Source: Enterococcus ureilyticus (GTDB taxonomy: Bacteria; Bacillota; Bacilli; Lactobacillales; Enterococcaceae). Taken from it: DNA of 64,000 bases. Made by a program: the position numbers and the translations under genes. The notes under the pieces were generated by a model that saw only the letters and a list, made by a program, of their open reading frames with translations, was not told the DNA's origin and ran no database searches. The stretch covers positions 62,001 to 126,000 of the forward strand of contig NZ_MIKC01000003.1 in NCBI RefSeq assembly GCF_001730315.1. The letters run 5' to 3'. Positions 51,706 to 61,152 of this stretch are shown piece after piece; position 1 is the first letter of the stretch; each line of letters opens with the position of its first letter.

Positions 51706-52470
51706 ATGATCGATTTACATTGCCATATATTGCCAGGTATTGATGATGGCGCCAAAACAATCGACGATTCCCTTGATATGGCACGGATGGCTGTTAAACA
51801 GGGAATCACACATATCCTTTGTACGCCGCATCATAATAATGGTAAATACGATAACCCAGCTGAGCAGGTCATTACCCACGTGGCAACTTTACAAAAAGAA
51901 TTAGATCAGCGGAGTATCCCACTTACTTTATATGAAGGACAAGAAGTACGGATCAGTGGAGATCTACTGGAACAAATTCAGACAAATGATATTTTATTTA
52001 CAGATCTTGAAAATCGATATATTCTAATTGAGTTTCCGAGTAACGATATCCCTGCTTATACGGAACGATTATTTTTTGAGCTACTAAAAGCGGGGCACAT
52101 TCCGGTGATCGTTCATCCAGAAAGAAACAGTAAATTTATTGAAGATCCTAATCGATTATTGCCGTTCTTAGAGATGGGGATGCTCACTCAATTAACAGCT
52201 CCAAGTTACGTTGGTGTTTTTGGAAAACAGATTGAGCGTATAGCCAAACAAATGGTTTCACACAATATGATTTATATGATGGCTTCTGATGCCCACAACA
52301 TAAAAAAACGCGGTTTTTTTATGAAAAAAGCTTATGATGCTATTGAGAAAGATATGGGCGTGGAACATGTGGCGGTTATGCAGCAAATGGCTAAAGATGT
52401 CTTGAATGGGGATGGTATCCAAAGACCTATTTTTAGAGAGATTAAAAAGAAAAAATTTGGTTTATTTTAG
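51706..52470 (+). CDS. Tyrosine-protein phosphatase, PHP type (CpsB/YwqE)
   Basis: The protein has 254 residues. The PHP metal motifs are IDLHCHILPGIDDGA at the N-terminus, CTPHHNN near residue 43, VIVHPERN near residue 136 and ASDAHN near residue 197. The enzyme removes phosphate from the kinase tyrosine cluster in the Mn-dependent manner of CpsB/Wzb-like firmicute phosphatases. AGAGAGGGGA precedes the ATG. Together with the two genes upstream it forms the standard regulatory trio of Wzy-dependent capsule loci. Confidence 0.94.
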   Translation: MIDLHCHILPGIDDGAKTIDDSLDMARMAVKQGITHILCTPHHNNGKYDNPAEQVITHVATLQKELDQRSIPLTLYEGQEVRISGDLLEQIQTNDILFTDLENRYILIEFPSNDIPAYTERLFFELLKAGHIPVIVHPERNSKFIEDPNRLLPFLEMGMLTQLTAPSYVGVFGKQIERIAKQMVSHNMIYMMASDAHNIKKRGFFMKKAYDAIEKDMGVEHVAVMQQMAKDVLNGDGIQRPIFREIKKKKFGLF

Positions 52471-52536
52471 AGATAACAAATAATTAAATGATTTTATATA
52501 TTGTTGTTGGTATGTTTTTAATACATAGTTGTTGGT

Positions 52537-53301
52537 ATGATCAAATCAGGGCTAAAAGGGGTGCTTAATTTGGAGGGGAAGTTTGTAAATGTTGGTAAAG
52601 ACAAAGAGAAAAAACAAGCATATATAAAAAGAAGTAATGAATCTAACAATTCGCATTTAGAAAGAGATTTTGCACAACGATCTTTATCTTTTCGTATATC
52701 AAAAAGAGGATTAGATATTTTAGGAAGTTTAATAGGACTTATATGCTTTAGTCCTTTATTTCTCATAGTAGCTTTTTTAATAAAAAAAGAAGATTCAAAA
52801 GGTCACGTGTTATTTGCGCAACAACGAGTCGGTAAAAATGGAAAGCCGTTTATTATGTATAAATTTCGTTCTATGTGTACTGATGCAGAGAAGAAATTAG
52901 ATGAGCTATTGGAATATAACGAAATTGAAGGTGCAATGTTTAAAATAAAAAAAGACCCTAGGGTGACCAAGATCGGGAAAAAGTTACGTCAAACAAGCAT
53001 AGATGAGTTACCTCAGCTTTGGAATGTTTTGAAAGGTGACATGACATTAGTAGGACCAAGACCTCCACTAGAAAGAGAAGTTAAAGAGTACAGTCAACAT
53101 GACATGCTAAGACTGACTGTTAAACCTGGTTGTACAGGATTGTGGCAAATATGCGGCAGAAATGACATTCATTTTGACGACATGGTGGAACTTGATTTAG
53201 AGTACATCGCGAATCCTTCTTTAATGAGTGATATTAAAATTATTTTTGCAACAGCCAAAACTATGCTATCAATTAATTCAAATAGTAATGGTGCATATTG
53301 A
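52537..53301 (+). CDS. Initiating undecaprenyl-phosphate sugar-1-phosphate transferase
   Basis: This polyisoprenyl-phosphate hexose-1-phosphate transferase (WcaJ/WchA/CpsE C-terminal type) has 254 residues. One membrane helix (ILGSLIGLICFSPLFLIVAFLI) is followed by the catalytic domain with QQRVGKNGKPFIMYKFRSM, TSIDELPQLWNVLKGDMTLVGPRPP and PGCTGLWQICGRND. It places the first sugar phosphate on undecaprenyl phosphate; galactose, glucose or N-acetylated sugars are possible. The start is uncertain: the ATG at 52537 has no clear ribosome binding site, whereas a TTG at 52570 follows AAAGGGGTG. From here to 60959 the DNA is visibly more AT-rich. Confidence 0.93.
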   Translation: MIKSGLKGVLNLEGKFVNVGKDKEKKQAYIKRSNESNNSHLERDFAQRSLSFRISKRGLDILGSLIGLICFSPLFLIVAFLIKKEDSKGHVLFAQQRVGKNGKPFIMYKFRSMCTDAEKKLDELLEYNEIEGAMFKIKKDPRVTKIGKKLRQTSIDELPQLWNVLKGDMTLVGPRPPLEREVKEYSQHDMLRLTVKPGCTGLWQICGRNDIHFDDMVELDLEYIANPSLMSDIKIIFATAKTMLSINSNSNGAY

Positions 53302-53338
53302 ACAATTTATGTTAAGAAAAAATAGGAGTTCAACACTG

Positions 53339-54466
53339 ATGAATAATGAAAAAAAAGTAATTAGAGTTGCTATGATTATGGGAAAGATGATTGGGGGGGG
53401 AATTGAAGCTGTTGTAATGAATTATTATCGTCATCTTGATCATTCTAAAATTCAATTCGATTTTATTATAGATAATGATTCAACGATTGTTCCAAGAAAA
53501 GAAATTCAACAATTTGGTGGTCGTATTATTGAAATCTCACCCTATCAATCAATACTAAACTATAGTAAAGATTTAGAAAAGTTATTTAGAAAAGAAAAAT
53601 ATACGATTGTTCATTCACACATAAATTCATTAAGTGTGTTTCCATTAAGAATTGCTAAAAAATGTGGTATTCCTATACGAATTGCGCATAATCATAGTAC
53701 CGCGGCTCCAGGTGAAATAAAGAAAAATATTTTGAAATATACATTAAGGTTATTCTCCACTGTGTATCCTACACATTATGCAGCACCCACTTTGTACGCT
53801 GGACAATGGCTATTTGGAAAAAAAATTGCGAATAATCAATTGGAAATAATAAATAATGCGATTGACCTTCAACATTTCGCTTATGATGTTGAAACCAGAA
53901 ATAAATTCAGAGAACAATTTGGATATTCTGAAAATGAGTTTGTCGTCGGAAATATCGGTCGTTTTGTTTGGCAAAAAAACCAATTATTTATTATCGAATT
54001 GTTCAACGAATTATTAAAGCAAAGAAAAGAAGCAAGGCTTCTTTTAGTTGGTGAGGGACCTTTAAAGGAAGTATTAGAAAAAAAAATTTCTGAATTAGGG
54101 ATAGCGGATGAGGTAACGTTTGTTTCAAATACTAAAAATGTCAATGTATACTATCAAATTATGGATATTTTTTTGTTTCCTTCAAATTATGAAGGATTAG
54201 GGATGGTTGCAGTGGAGGCTCAAGTTGCTGGATTGCCAGTGATAGCTTCTGAAAAAGTTCCTGTAGATGCAAAAATATCGAATAATTATTGGCAAATTAA
54301 TTTAAGTGCTGGAAAAAAAGCATGGTTAGAGTGTTTAAAATTAGTAAAAGTAGATAATAGAGAAAGTTACATAAATGATGCTGAAAAAAAGGGATATAAT
54401 ATTAATAACGCTACGCCCAAATTGATGAATTACTATAGGCATCTTTTTGAGGAAAATGATAGGTAA
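53339..54466 (+). CDS. Family 4 glycosyltransferase with poly-G tract
   Basis: The protein has 375 residues with a GT-B fold. The N-terminal motif GGGIEAVVMNYYRHLD is the usual GG-E start of GT4 enzymes; the donor domain has IGRFVWQKNQ (near 205), LLVGEGPL and FLFPSNYEGLGMVAVEAQ with the catalytic-type glutamates (about 285-300). The ATG at 53339 is preceded by AGGAG. Codons 18-20 are encoded within a run of eight Gs (53393-53400), extraordinary in AT-rich DNA; gain or loss of one G would end the protein early. The sugar and acceptor are unknown. Confidence 0.92.
   Translation: MNNEKKVIRVAMIMGKMIGGGIEAVVMNYYRHLDHSKIQFDFIIDNDSTIVPRKEIQQFGGRIIEISPYQSILNYSKDLEKLFRKEKYTIVHSHINSLSVFPLRIAKKCGIPIRIAHNHSTAAPGEIKKNILKYTLRLFSTVYPTHYAAPTLYAGQWLFGKKIANNQLEIINNAIDLQHFAYDVETRNKFREQFGYSENEFVVGNIGRFVWQKNQLFIIELFNELLKQRKEARLLLVGEGPLKEVLEKKISELGIADEVTFVSNTKNVNVYYQIMDIFLFPSNYEGLGMVAVEAQVAGLPVIASEKVPVDAKISNNYWQINLSAGKKAWLECLKLVKVDNRESYINDAEKKGYNINNATPKLMNYYRHLFEENDR
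53393..53400 (+). repeat. G8 homopolymer tract inside a glycosyltransferase gene
   Basis: Eight consecutive Gs sit in codons 18-21 of the GT4 gene (ATT-GGG-GGG-GGA-ATT). The present length keeps the gene in frame. Confidence 0.9.
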
Positions 54467-54538
54467 TTTATTTTTTCTAAATGTTAATATGGTATGCATG
54501 GATATGCAAGATGAATAGAAATTAATGGAGGACTTATT

Positions 54539-55462
54539 ATGGTTAAAGTAGCAGTATTTATGTCTACTTATAATGGGGAAAAATATTTAAGAGAACAAAT
54601 TGAATCAATACTTGCCCAAAAACATGTAAAAGTATTTTTGTATGTTCGAGATGATGGTTCATCTGACACAACGGTCGATATCTTGAAAGAATTCAAAGAA
54701 AATAAAAAATTAGAATTCTATGTTGGAGAAAATATTAACTACGGAAAAAGTTTTTGGGAATTGATGCTAAAATATGGTGAAGCTGAGAAGTTTGATTATT
54801 TTGCTTTCTCTGATCAAGATGATTATTGGGAACCTGTTAAGCTTTCTAAGGCATTAGATCTATTAGGCAGTAATGCTCATCCAAAACTATACTTCTCAAA
54901 TATGGAATTTGTTTCAAGTGATTTGAAGAGTATCGGGCTAAAGAAGTTTGACAATATGAGAATTTCTTTAGGAAGTGAGATGATTCGACACCGAGTTGCT
55001 GGGTGTACATATGTATTTAACAAATCATTATTTGAATTTGCTAAATATGTGGATTTTACTTCATTTAAAAAGAAATTTGAACATGATGTGTGGCTATATA
55101 TTTTATGTTTATCTGTTGAAGGTGAAGTAATTCGTGATAAATCTAGTTATATAAAGTACAGGCAACATAGTGATAATGTTACAGGTCATAGACAAGGACT
55201 TATCAAAAGAATGAGGAGAGAAGTTCTGTCTCATTATTTATATCAAGAAAAGAAGAATCTGAAACAAAGTTATTTTCTTTGTCTGTATAAACATTATGAA
55301 GACTATATAAGTAACGAAAATAAAAAAATTATAGAACAAGTGATAAATTATAAAACAAATTTAGGCAGTAAAATTAATCTATTAAAGAACAAAGACTTTA
55401 GAAGTGGTAATTTTGTTTTTGATACTATTTCAATTTTAGAAGTTTTCTTTGGGGTATATTAA
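54539..55462 (+). CDS. Family 2 glycosyltransferase (rhamnosyltransferase-like)
   Basis: This is a 307-residue GT-A enzyme. It starts VAVFMSTYNGEKYLREQIESIL, with YVRDDGSSDTT and the DXD-like FAFSDQDDYWEPVKL near residue 95; the latter, with SDQDD-W, is typical of the rhamnosyltransferase-like branch. A histidine/aspartate element (FEHDVWLY) lies near residue 180. No membrane segment is evident. GGAGGA precedes the ATG. The acceptor and sugar cannot be fixed by sequence. Confidence 0.9.
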   Translation: MVKVAVFMSTYNGEKYLREQIESILAQKHVKVFLYVRDDGSSDTTVDILKEFKENKKLEFYVGENINYGKSFWELMLKYGEAEKFDYFAFSDQDDYWEPVKLSKALDLLGSNAHPKLYFSNMEFVSSDLKSIGLKKFDNMRISLGSEMIRHRVAGCTYVFNKSLFEFAKYVDFTSFKKKFEHDVWLYILCLSVEGEVIRDKSSYIKYRQHSDNVTGHRQGLIKRMRREVLSHYLYQEKKNLKQSYFLCLYKHYEDYISNENKKIIEQVINYKTNLGSKINLLKNKDFRSGNFVFDTISILEVFFGVY

Positions 55463-55475
55463 GGAAGTGAAGTAA

Positions 55476-56597
55476 ATGAGAGGTGTATATTTATCGCCAA
55501 ATGTTTCGCATAATCCTGGGATAAATCAAAAAGTTCTGAATCAAGTAGAAGCCTTTAAGGAAACTGGAGCGGACATTTGTTTAATCATGGATAATAGGAG
55601 TGGGAAGTTAAAAAAATTACAAACTGCTATGCCTATTTTTAGTAAGCAATTTGATCGTTTTTTTCCAAAAAAACTAAATAATTACGATTTTGTGTATATC
55701 AGAAAACCTTACTATTTTGATTTTGATTTTATACGAAAGTTGTCAACAGTAAAAAAAAGTGGAACTCAAATTATTTTAGAAATACCAACTTATCCATATG
55801 ATAGTGAATTTAAACATAAAATTTTAATGTTTCCTACGGTATTAAAAGATAAATTGTCAAGAAAAATGTTAAAACGATATGTTTCTCGAATAGTGACTTT
55901 TTCTGATGACGAAGAAATCTTTGGTATTAAAACAATTCAAACATTTAATGCATTTGATTTTAAAAGTACTAACTTATCAAAGAAAGTAAATTATAGCAGT
56001 AAAATGGAGATAACGCTAATAGCAGTGGCTAATATAGAAAATTGGCATGGTTACGATAGATTAATAATAGGACTTTCAGAATATTATTTAAATAAAAAGG
56101 ATGATGATCCTGATTTTAAAATATTTATAGTTGGTGGAGGTAATAAGAAGATCATTCAACTTTATAAAAAGATGATTTTTGATAATGATTTAACTGATAG
56201 AATTATTTTGACAGATAAAAAAACAGGGAAAGAATTAGATGAGTTGTTCTCATCAGCTGATATTGGTGTTGATTCGTTAGGAAGACATAGAAGCAAAGTG
56301 TATTATAATAGTTCACTAAAAGGCAAAGAATATTTAGGCAGAGGCTTGCCTATAATTTCCGGTGTTGAGACTGAATTGGATAATCCAAAATATAATTTTC
56401 CCTATTACATGAGAGTTTCAGCAGATGATTCGCCGATAAATTTCAAGGATATTATACTTTTTTTTGAAAAAATACACGATAATAAAAATGCATACTCTAT
56501 AAAAAAATTTGGGGAAGAAAACTTTAGTTTTCAGGCATCCGTAAAACCGGTAATTGATTATTTAAAGGAAAATGAAGGAAAACACAGTTATGAATAA
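55476..56597 (+). CDS. Glycosyltransferase, GT4-like
   Basis: This 373-residue protein of GT-B type is more diverged than its neighbours. It starts MRGVYLSPNVSHNPGINQKVLNQV, with VYIRKPYYFDFDF in the N-terminal domain and IAVANIENWHGYDRLIIGL and FKIFIVGGGN in the donor domain. The later segment ELFSSADIGVDSLGRHRSKVYYNSSLKGKEYLGRGLPII replaces the usual E-x7-E motif and holds one clear glutamate. AAGGAAGTGA precedes the ATG. Its stop overlaps the polymerase start by eight bases. Confidence 0.85.
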   Translation: MRGVYLSPNVSHNPGINQKVLNQVEAFKETGADICLIMDNRSGKLKKLQTAMPIFSKQFDRFFPKKLNNYDFVYIRKPYYFDFDFIRKLSTVKKSGTQIILEIPTYPYDSEFKHKILMFPTVLKDKLSRKMLKRYVSRIVTFSDDEEIFGIKTIQTFNAFDFKSTNLSKKVNYSSKMEITLIAVANIENWHGYDRLIIGLSEYYLNKKDDDPDFKIFIVGGGNKKIIQLYKKMIFDNDLTDRIILTDKKTGKELDELFSSADIGVDSLGRHRSKVYYNSSLKGKEYLGRGLPIISGVETELDNPKYNFPYYMRVSADDSPINFKDIILFFEKIHDNKNAYSIKKFGEENFSFQASVKPVIDYLKENEGKHSYE

Positions 56598-57741
56598 AGA
56601 CAAATTAAAAAATATAATCCCTATTTTATTATTGTTATTTTTTTCTTTAAAACAAATTATTGTCAACTATTCAACAATCAATCAATACCATATGTATTCA
56701 AAACTAAATCATACATTGACTTTTGGTATTGTTTTTTTACTAGTATTTTTCATAATATTTTTTTGTCAATATAAAATTAAACAATATGCTGCTATAACCT
56801 TTATTGGAATCATGATCGTAGTTTCTAGTTTTATAACAAAAGATTTGGCTATAGTAGTGTTTTACTTGTTTGTTTTAGCATTGAAAAATATAGACTATAA
56901 GAAAATAGTGAAAACAATCTGCTTTTCCCAAATCACTGGTGTGAGTCTAATACTTATGTTATTTAACTTAGGACTTATTGATGAAAGAATTTCTACAAGG
57001 TTGGGTATTGTGAGAAGGAGTTATGGTTTTGGTCACCCAGCTTTTCTATCGACATTTTATTTAATGATTGTTATGGAACTATTTTATCTCTATGAAAATA
57101 AGATTAAATACTACCATATAATCATTGTAGTGATTTTAGCAGAAATAATCGATAGAACGACTGATGGAAGGACAAATATGTATTGTTTGTTTTTATTTCT
57201 ATTTTTATTTGTCATTAGAAAGTCGTTTCGCAAAATTTTAGATTTAAAGACAATAATGTATGTAACAAATTACATCTTTCTATTTTTAGCTTTACTTTGT
57301 TCTGTCTATTTAGCAGCAAAATTTAATCCTTATAATATTTTGGAAGCGAAGCTAAATTCAATCTTATCTAATAGACTGTATCTATCTAATTACTTTTGGA
57401 ATAACTATGGTCCGAGTTTATTTGGTCAACCATTGAAATTTATTTCAACTTTAGAAGGTAGTCTGACAGGTCAGAGCGTATTGATTCTAGATAATTTTTA
57501 TTTGAATTTAGTTATTAAATTTGGTTTAGTCATGACTGGTTTATTTGTGGGATTTGTATTAAAGTTGTTGAAATTACTTTACTTAAGAGAAGAGACAACT
57601 TTGTTAATCATAGTATTTGTTTTTCTAGTATACTCATTAATATCGCCTATAATTATAAACTTGGAGCTTAATTTTATCTTCTTTGCTGGCGTTTTTATAT
57701 TTCAAAAACAATATAATCCCAAAAATGAACAGTTCAACTAA
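56590..57741 (+). CDS. Polysaccharide polymerase Wzy-like membrane protein
   Basis: The protein has 383 residues with about ten to eleven hydrophobic segments throughout and a larger extracytoplasmic loop near residues 245-295 (YNILEAKLNSILSNRLYLSNYFW and on), the arrangement of O-antigen/EPS polymerases. GFGHPAFLSTF (about 145) and TDGRTNMYCLFL (about 190) resemble the short conserved motifs in the Wzy/EpsK polymerase group. The ATG at 56590 is chosen with AAGGAAA before it. Wzy proteins are poorly conserved, so the call rests on topology and position between glycosyltransferases and the flippase. Confidence 0.85.
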   Translation: MNKDKLKNIIPILLLLFFSLKQIIVNYSTINQYHMYSKLNHTLTFGIVFLLVFFIIFFCQYKIKQYAAITFIGIMIVVSSFITKDLAIVVFYLFVLALKNIDYKKIVKTICFSQITGVSLILMLFNLGLIDERISTRLGIVRRSYGFGHPAFLSTFYLMIVMELFYLYENKIKYYHIIIVVILAEIIDRTTDGRTNMYCLFLFLFLFVIRKSFRKILDLKTIMYVTNYIFLFLALLCSVYLAAKFNPYNILEAKLNSILSNRLYLSNYFWNNYGPSLFGQPLKFISTLEGSLTGQSVLILDNFYLNLVIKFGLVMTGLFVGFVLKLLKLLYLREETTLLIIVFVFLVYSLISPIIINLELNFIFFAGVFIFQKQYNPKNEQFN

Positions 57742-57788
57742 GCTGAACTATGTTACTCCAAAATATAAAAATATTAGAGGTGAGTAAA

Positions 57789-58463
57789 GTGGAGAAAGAA
57801 AAAATAGAAATAGTTTTCAGTAAACTACTCTCTATCCCTAAATCAATTTTTTGGAATTTTAGACTACTTCCTTTTAAACAAGCGCTACGTTTACCATTGT
57901 TATTTCACTTTAAAACTAGGATGTATGTGAATAGGGGAACTATGATTTTATTAAAAGATGCTAAATTATTCAATTTTTCTTTTGGCTTTGGCGGTTCACT
58001 TGGTGTTGCTAGAAATAAAGAGTCCTTCTTTATAGTTAGAAATAGCGGAACATTAAAAATAAAGGGTAAAAGTACATTTGCTGCAGGTTCTTCCATTCGT
58101 GTTGAAGAAGGGGTCTTGGAAATTGGGGCTAATTTTAATGCAAATAAAAATTGTTATATAAGTGTTTTTAAAAAGGTAATAATTGGTGAACAAGTTTTAT
58201 TGGGTTGGAATGTTACTTTAATTGATAACGATGGTCATACAATTGACAGTAATCAAAATGTAGGTGAGATTCATATATCCAACGATTGTTGGATAGCAGC
58301 ACATAGTTATATTTTAAAGAATGTAAGTTTAGGATCAGGAAATGTCGTGGCAGCCCGAAGTCTGGTGACGTCATCTCTTATGAAGCAAGGTACACCAAGT
58401 AGGTCAGTTATTGCAGGACATCCTGCAAAGGTCATTAAGACAAATATAGTTTGGAGAGAGTAG
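57789..58463 (+). CDS. Hexapeptide-repeat acyltransferase of the polysaccharide cluster
   Basis: The protein has 224 residues. After an N-terminal helical part, left-handed beta-helix repeats run from about 75 to 205. The acetyltransferase-like block is DNDGHTIDSNQNVGEIHISNDCWIAAHSYILKNVSLGSG, with the catalytic-type histidine in DNDGH and the W in CWI, followed by VIAGHPAKVIK. It probably acetylates a sugar of the repeat unit. GTG at 57789 with AGAGGTGAG upstream is preferred to the ATG at 57750, which has no ribosome binding site. Confidence 0.88.
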   Translation: MEKEKIEIVFSKLLSIPKSIFWNFRLLPFKQALRLPLLFHFKTRMYVNRGTMILLKDAKLFNFSFGFGGSLGVARNKESFFIVRNSGTLKIKGKSTFAAGSSIRVEEGVLEIGANFNANKNCYISVFKKVIIGEQVLLGWNVTLIDNDGHTIDSNQNVGEIHISNDCWIAAHSYILKNVSLGSGNVVAARSLVTSSLMKQGTPSRSVIAGHPAKVIKTNIVWRE

Positions 58464-58467
58464 AAAA

Positions 58468-59415
58468 GTGAAAGATAGTTTGGGACAATGTCCGTTAGTT
58501 TCAATCATTATGCCAGTTTATAATGTTGGAAGATACTTAGAGGATTCTCTAAAAAGTGTTGAAAAACAAACTTATGCCAACATACAGTTGATTATTGTAA
58601 ATGATGGTAGTACAGATAGTAGTGGTAACATCATCAAACGATTTATTAAGTCTACTAAATTAACTAATTTGATTTATATAGAGCAAGAAAATGCAGGCCT
58701 TTCCGAAGCGAGAAATACAGCGATTAAAAGAGTAGATGGAAAGTACACTTACTTTTTTGACTCCGATGATATTTTAAATGCTAAAGCTATAAAAAAATGT
58801 GTTGATTTTATGGAAAAAGAGAATATTGATTTACTTATGTTCTGTGCTGAAGCTTTTATTGAAAATGAGCATAGCTATCAAAGTAAGTATGTATTTAGAC
58901 CTAAACAGCTTAAAAGTGAAGCTGTCTATTCTAAACAGGAATATATTTTTAAAATGAAAAATGAAAGATTTTCTGCTGTATGGTTATATTTATATAGAAC
59001 TGAAATAATAAAAAGGAATTCACTTTGTTTTTATCCAGATATATATTTTGAAGATGCGTTATTTACCCCTATTGCGTATTACTATATGAATACTGTAGGT
59101 TTTTTATCAGATGTTTTTGTCTATCATAGAATAAATCCTCAATCTATAACAATGCGAGATGATAAGGATGAATATAAAGTTTCATCTTATCTAACTGTAT
59201 TAAAAGAATTAGATTTATTTGTTAAAATGAATGTAGCTGACAAGTGGTTAATCAATTATTATTCGAAGCAACAAATGTTTACAGTAAGAGAGATTCGAAA
59301 TTTTTCTATACTGGATAAAGTACATATAAGAACTTTATGTAAAAACTATAATATTGGTTTTGATGTTATTTATGAGTTGAAATCAAGAATAAAAAAAATA
59401 GTTAGAAAAGTTTAG
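58468..59415 (+). CDS. Family 2 glycosyltransferase
   Basis: This is a 315-residue GT-A enzyme with VSIIMPVYNVGRYLEDSLKSV, IIVNDGSTDSSG and QENAGLSEARNTAI, and the DXD-like YFFDSDDIL near residue 95, all standard for EPS-type GT2 enzymes (CpsJ/EpsJ-like). The GTG start at 58468 lies four bases after the acyltransferase stop, with GGAGAGAG overlapping it. The C-terminal part is basic (KSRIKKIVRKV), perhaps membrane-associating. The substrate is unknown. Confidence 0.9.
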   Translation: MKDSLGQCPLVSIIMPVYNVGRYLEDSLKSVEKQTYANIQLIIVNDGSTDSSGNIIKRFIKSTKLTNLIYIEQENAGLSEARNTAIKRVDGKYTYFFDSDDILNAKAIKKCVDFMEKENIDLLMFCAEAFIENEHSYQSKYVFRPKQLKSEAVYSKQEYIFKMKNERFSAVWLYLYRTEIIKRNSLCFYPDIYFEDALFTPIAYYYMNTVGFLSDVFVYHRINPQSITMRDDKDEYKVSSYLTVLKELDLFVKMNVADKWLINYYSKQQMFTVREIRNFSILDKVHIRTLCKNYNIGFDVIYELKSRIKKIVRKV

Positions 59416-59429
59416 AATGGGGAGTAAAA

Positions 59430-60959
59430 ATGTCTCATAAATCTAGAATTCACTATTCCGTACTGAATTCCTCAATATCAGGGGGAATTTATGTTCTGAA
59501 AATGCTTGCTCAATTTATTTCCAGAAGTCTTTTTATTTATTTTTTGGGTAAAGAACTTTTGGGGTTAAATGGCCTATTTACGAGTATTTTGAATATGCTT
59601 TCTTTGACAGAGCTCGGCATAGGTACATCGATTATATATTCTCTTTACAAACCTTTAAATGAGAAAGATGATCATCAAATTAAGGCACTGATGTCCCTAT
59701 ATAAAAAGATCTATACAACCATAGGTATAATTGTTGGTATTCTAGGGTTAATGTTAGTTCCATTCTTACATATTTTTATAGAAAGTGCTTCAGAAATAAA
59801 TGGATTATACTACTATTATATATTGTTTTTATTAAATTCTGTTATAAGCTATTTTTTTACATATAATCGTTCTTTATTGAATGCAGATCAAAGAAGTTAC
59901 ATATCAGCAATCAATGATTTCATATTTCAATTATTGGTGATTATTGTTCAAGCTTTCGTTCTTTTTTTAGGAAAAGGTTATGCATTTTTTTTGATTGTTC
60001 AAATTATTGGGACTTTACTAAGTAATATTACGATTTCTATTAGAGTGAATAAAGAGTTTCATTATTTGAAAGATGTTCCGATAATGAAGCTGCCAAAAGA
60101 AACTGTAGCCACTTTAAAAAAAAATACCATTGGTAATCTATCATCAAAAATAGGACAAATTATTGTTAATGGAACTGACAGTTTATTGATCTCAATATTT
60201 GTAAGTTTGGCATCAGTAGGAATATACTCAAATTATTTTTTGATAGTCTCAAGCGTACAACAATTATGTGTTCAAATTACCAACTCAATAACTGCAAGTA
60301 TTGGTAATGTGGCTGTTGCCGGGGACGAGGAACATGGTTTCGCGGTGTATAAAAAACATTATTTTGTGAGCTTTTCTTTATTATACTTTTCATCGACTAG
60401 TTTAATGATTGCCTTAGATCCATTTATACATTTATGGTTAGGTAGTTCATACCTCTTATCAAAAGCAACAATGCTTGCTATAGTTGTAAATTTCATTGTA
60501 AAACTTTTTAGGCAAACTCCACTTGTATTTATTGATGCATATGGCTTAGCTTGGATACAAAGATGGAAAGCAATAGTTGAATCCATTGCAAATCTAACTT
60601 TTTCTTTGCTTTTTCTTATAGTTTTTGATTTAGGAATTGTTGGGGTGATGTTAGGGACAATCCTTTCTTCTTTGATGACTGTTTCTTGGTACGAACCATA
60701 TGTAGTCTTCAAATATGGAATAAACAAACCGTTTGGAACTTATCTAAGAATCACAAGTAGATATCTTTTGATATTATTGTTTACATTACTACTAACCTAT
60801 AGTGTAAATAATCAAATTGAGATTTTGGGAATTGTGGGGTTATTAATCAGATTAAGCGTAGGTTTAGTTATCGCGCTGTTGATTTATCTAATAGTATTTA
60901 AAAATGATGATGAGTTTTTATCAATTATGTTAATAGTAAAAAAATTGCTGAAGCGATAG
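59430..60959 (+). CDS. Polysaccharide flippase Wzx-like
   Basis: The protein has 509 residues with twelve to fourteen predicted transmembrane segments. The N-terminus YVLKMLAQFISRSLFIYFLGKELLGLNGLFTSILNMLSLTELGIG is characteristic of the MOP-superfamily oligosaccharide flippases in Gram-positive EPS loci. It moves the lipid-linked repeat unit across the membrane for polymerisation by the Wzy protein. GGGGAG precedes the ATG. It is the last biosynthetic gene of the cluster; the LCP gene follows after 193 bases and probably has its own promoter. Confidence 0.92.
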   Translation: MSHKSRIHYSVLNSSISGGIYVLKMLAQFISRSLFIYFLGKELLGLNGLFTSILNMLSLTELGIGTSIIYSLYKPLNEKDDHQIKALMSLYKKIYTTIGIIVGILGLMLVPFLHIFIESASEINGLYYYYILFLLNSVISYFFTYNRSLLNADQRSYISAINDFIFQLLVIIVQAFVLFLGKGYAFFLIVQIIGTLLSNITISIRVNKEFHYLKDVPIMKLPKETVATLKKNTIGNLSSKIGQIIVNGTDSLLISIFVSLASVGIYSNYFLIVSSVQQLCVQITNSITASIGNVAVAGDEEHGFAVYKKHYFVSFSLLYFSSTSLMIALDPFIHLWLGSSYLLSKATMLAIVVNFIVKLFRQTPLVFIDAYGLAWIQRWKAIVESIANLTFSLLFLIVFDLGIVGVMLGTILSSLMTVSWYEPYVVFKYGINKPFGTYLRITSRYLLILLFTLLLTYSVNNQIEILGIVGLLIRLSVGLVIALLIYLIVFKNDDEFLSIMLIVKKLLKR

Positions 60960-61152
60960 TTCCACTTTTTTAAAACAATGTAAGTCCACTGATTAGTGGA
61001 ATCCAAAGAAAAAACAATAATCGGATCATTAGTCGTTATTTTACAAATACATTAAGATATCATGCCAATTCTTCAAAAATGTTGCTAGGTGCTTAAAATT
61101 GTGAGAAAATAGACATCATGAATTATTCTTGCAAAAAATGAGGAAGTGTCTT

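Noticed and set aside
52503-52539. Direct repeat GTTGTTGGTATG, two copies about 25 bases apart, before the initiating sugar transferase
   Set aside because: Short and AT-rich, probably a local duplication; it does not match a known operator and only blurs the start-codon choice.
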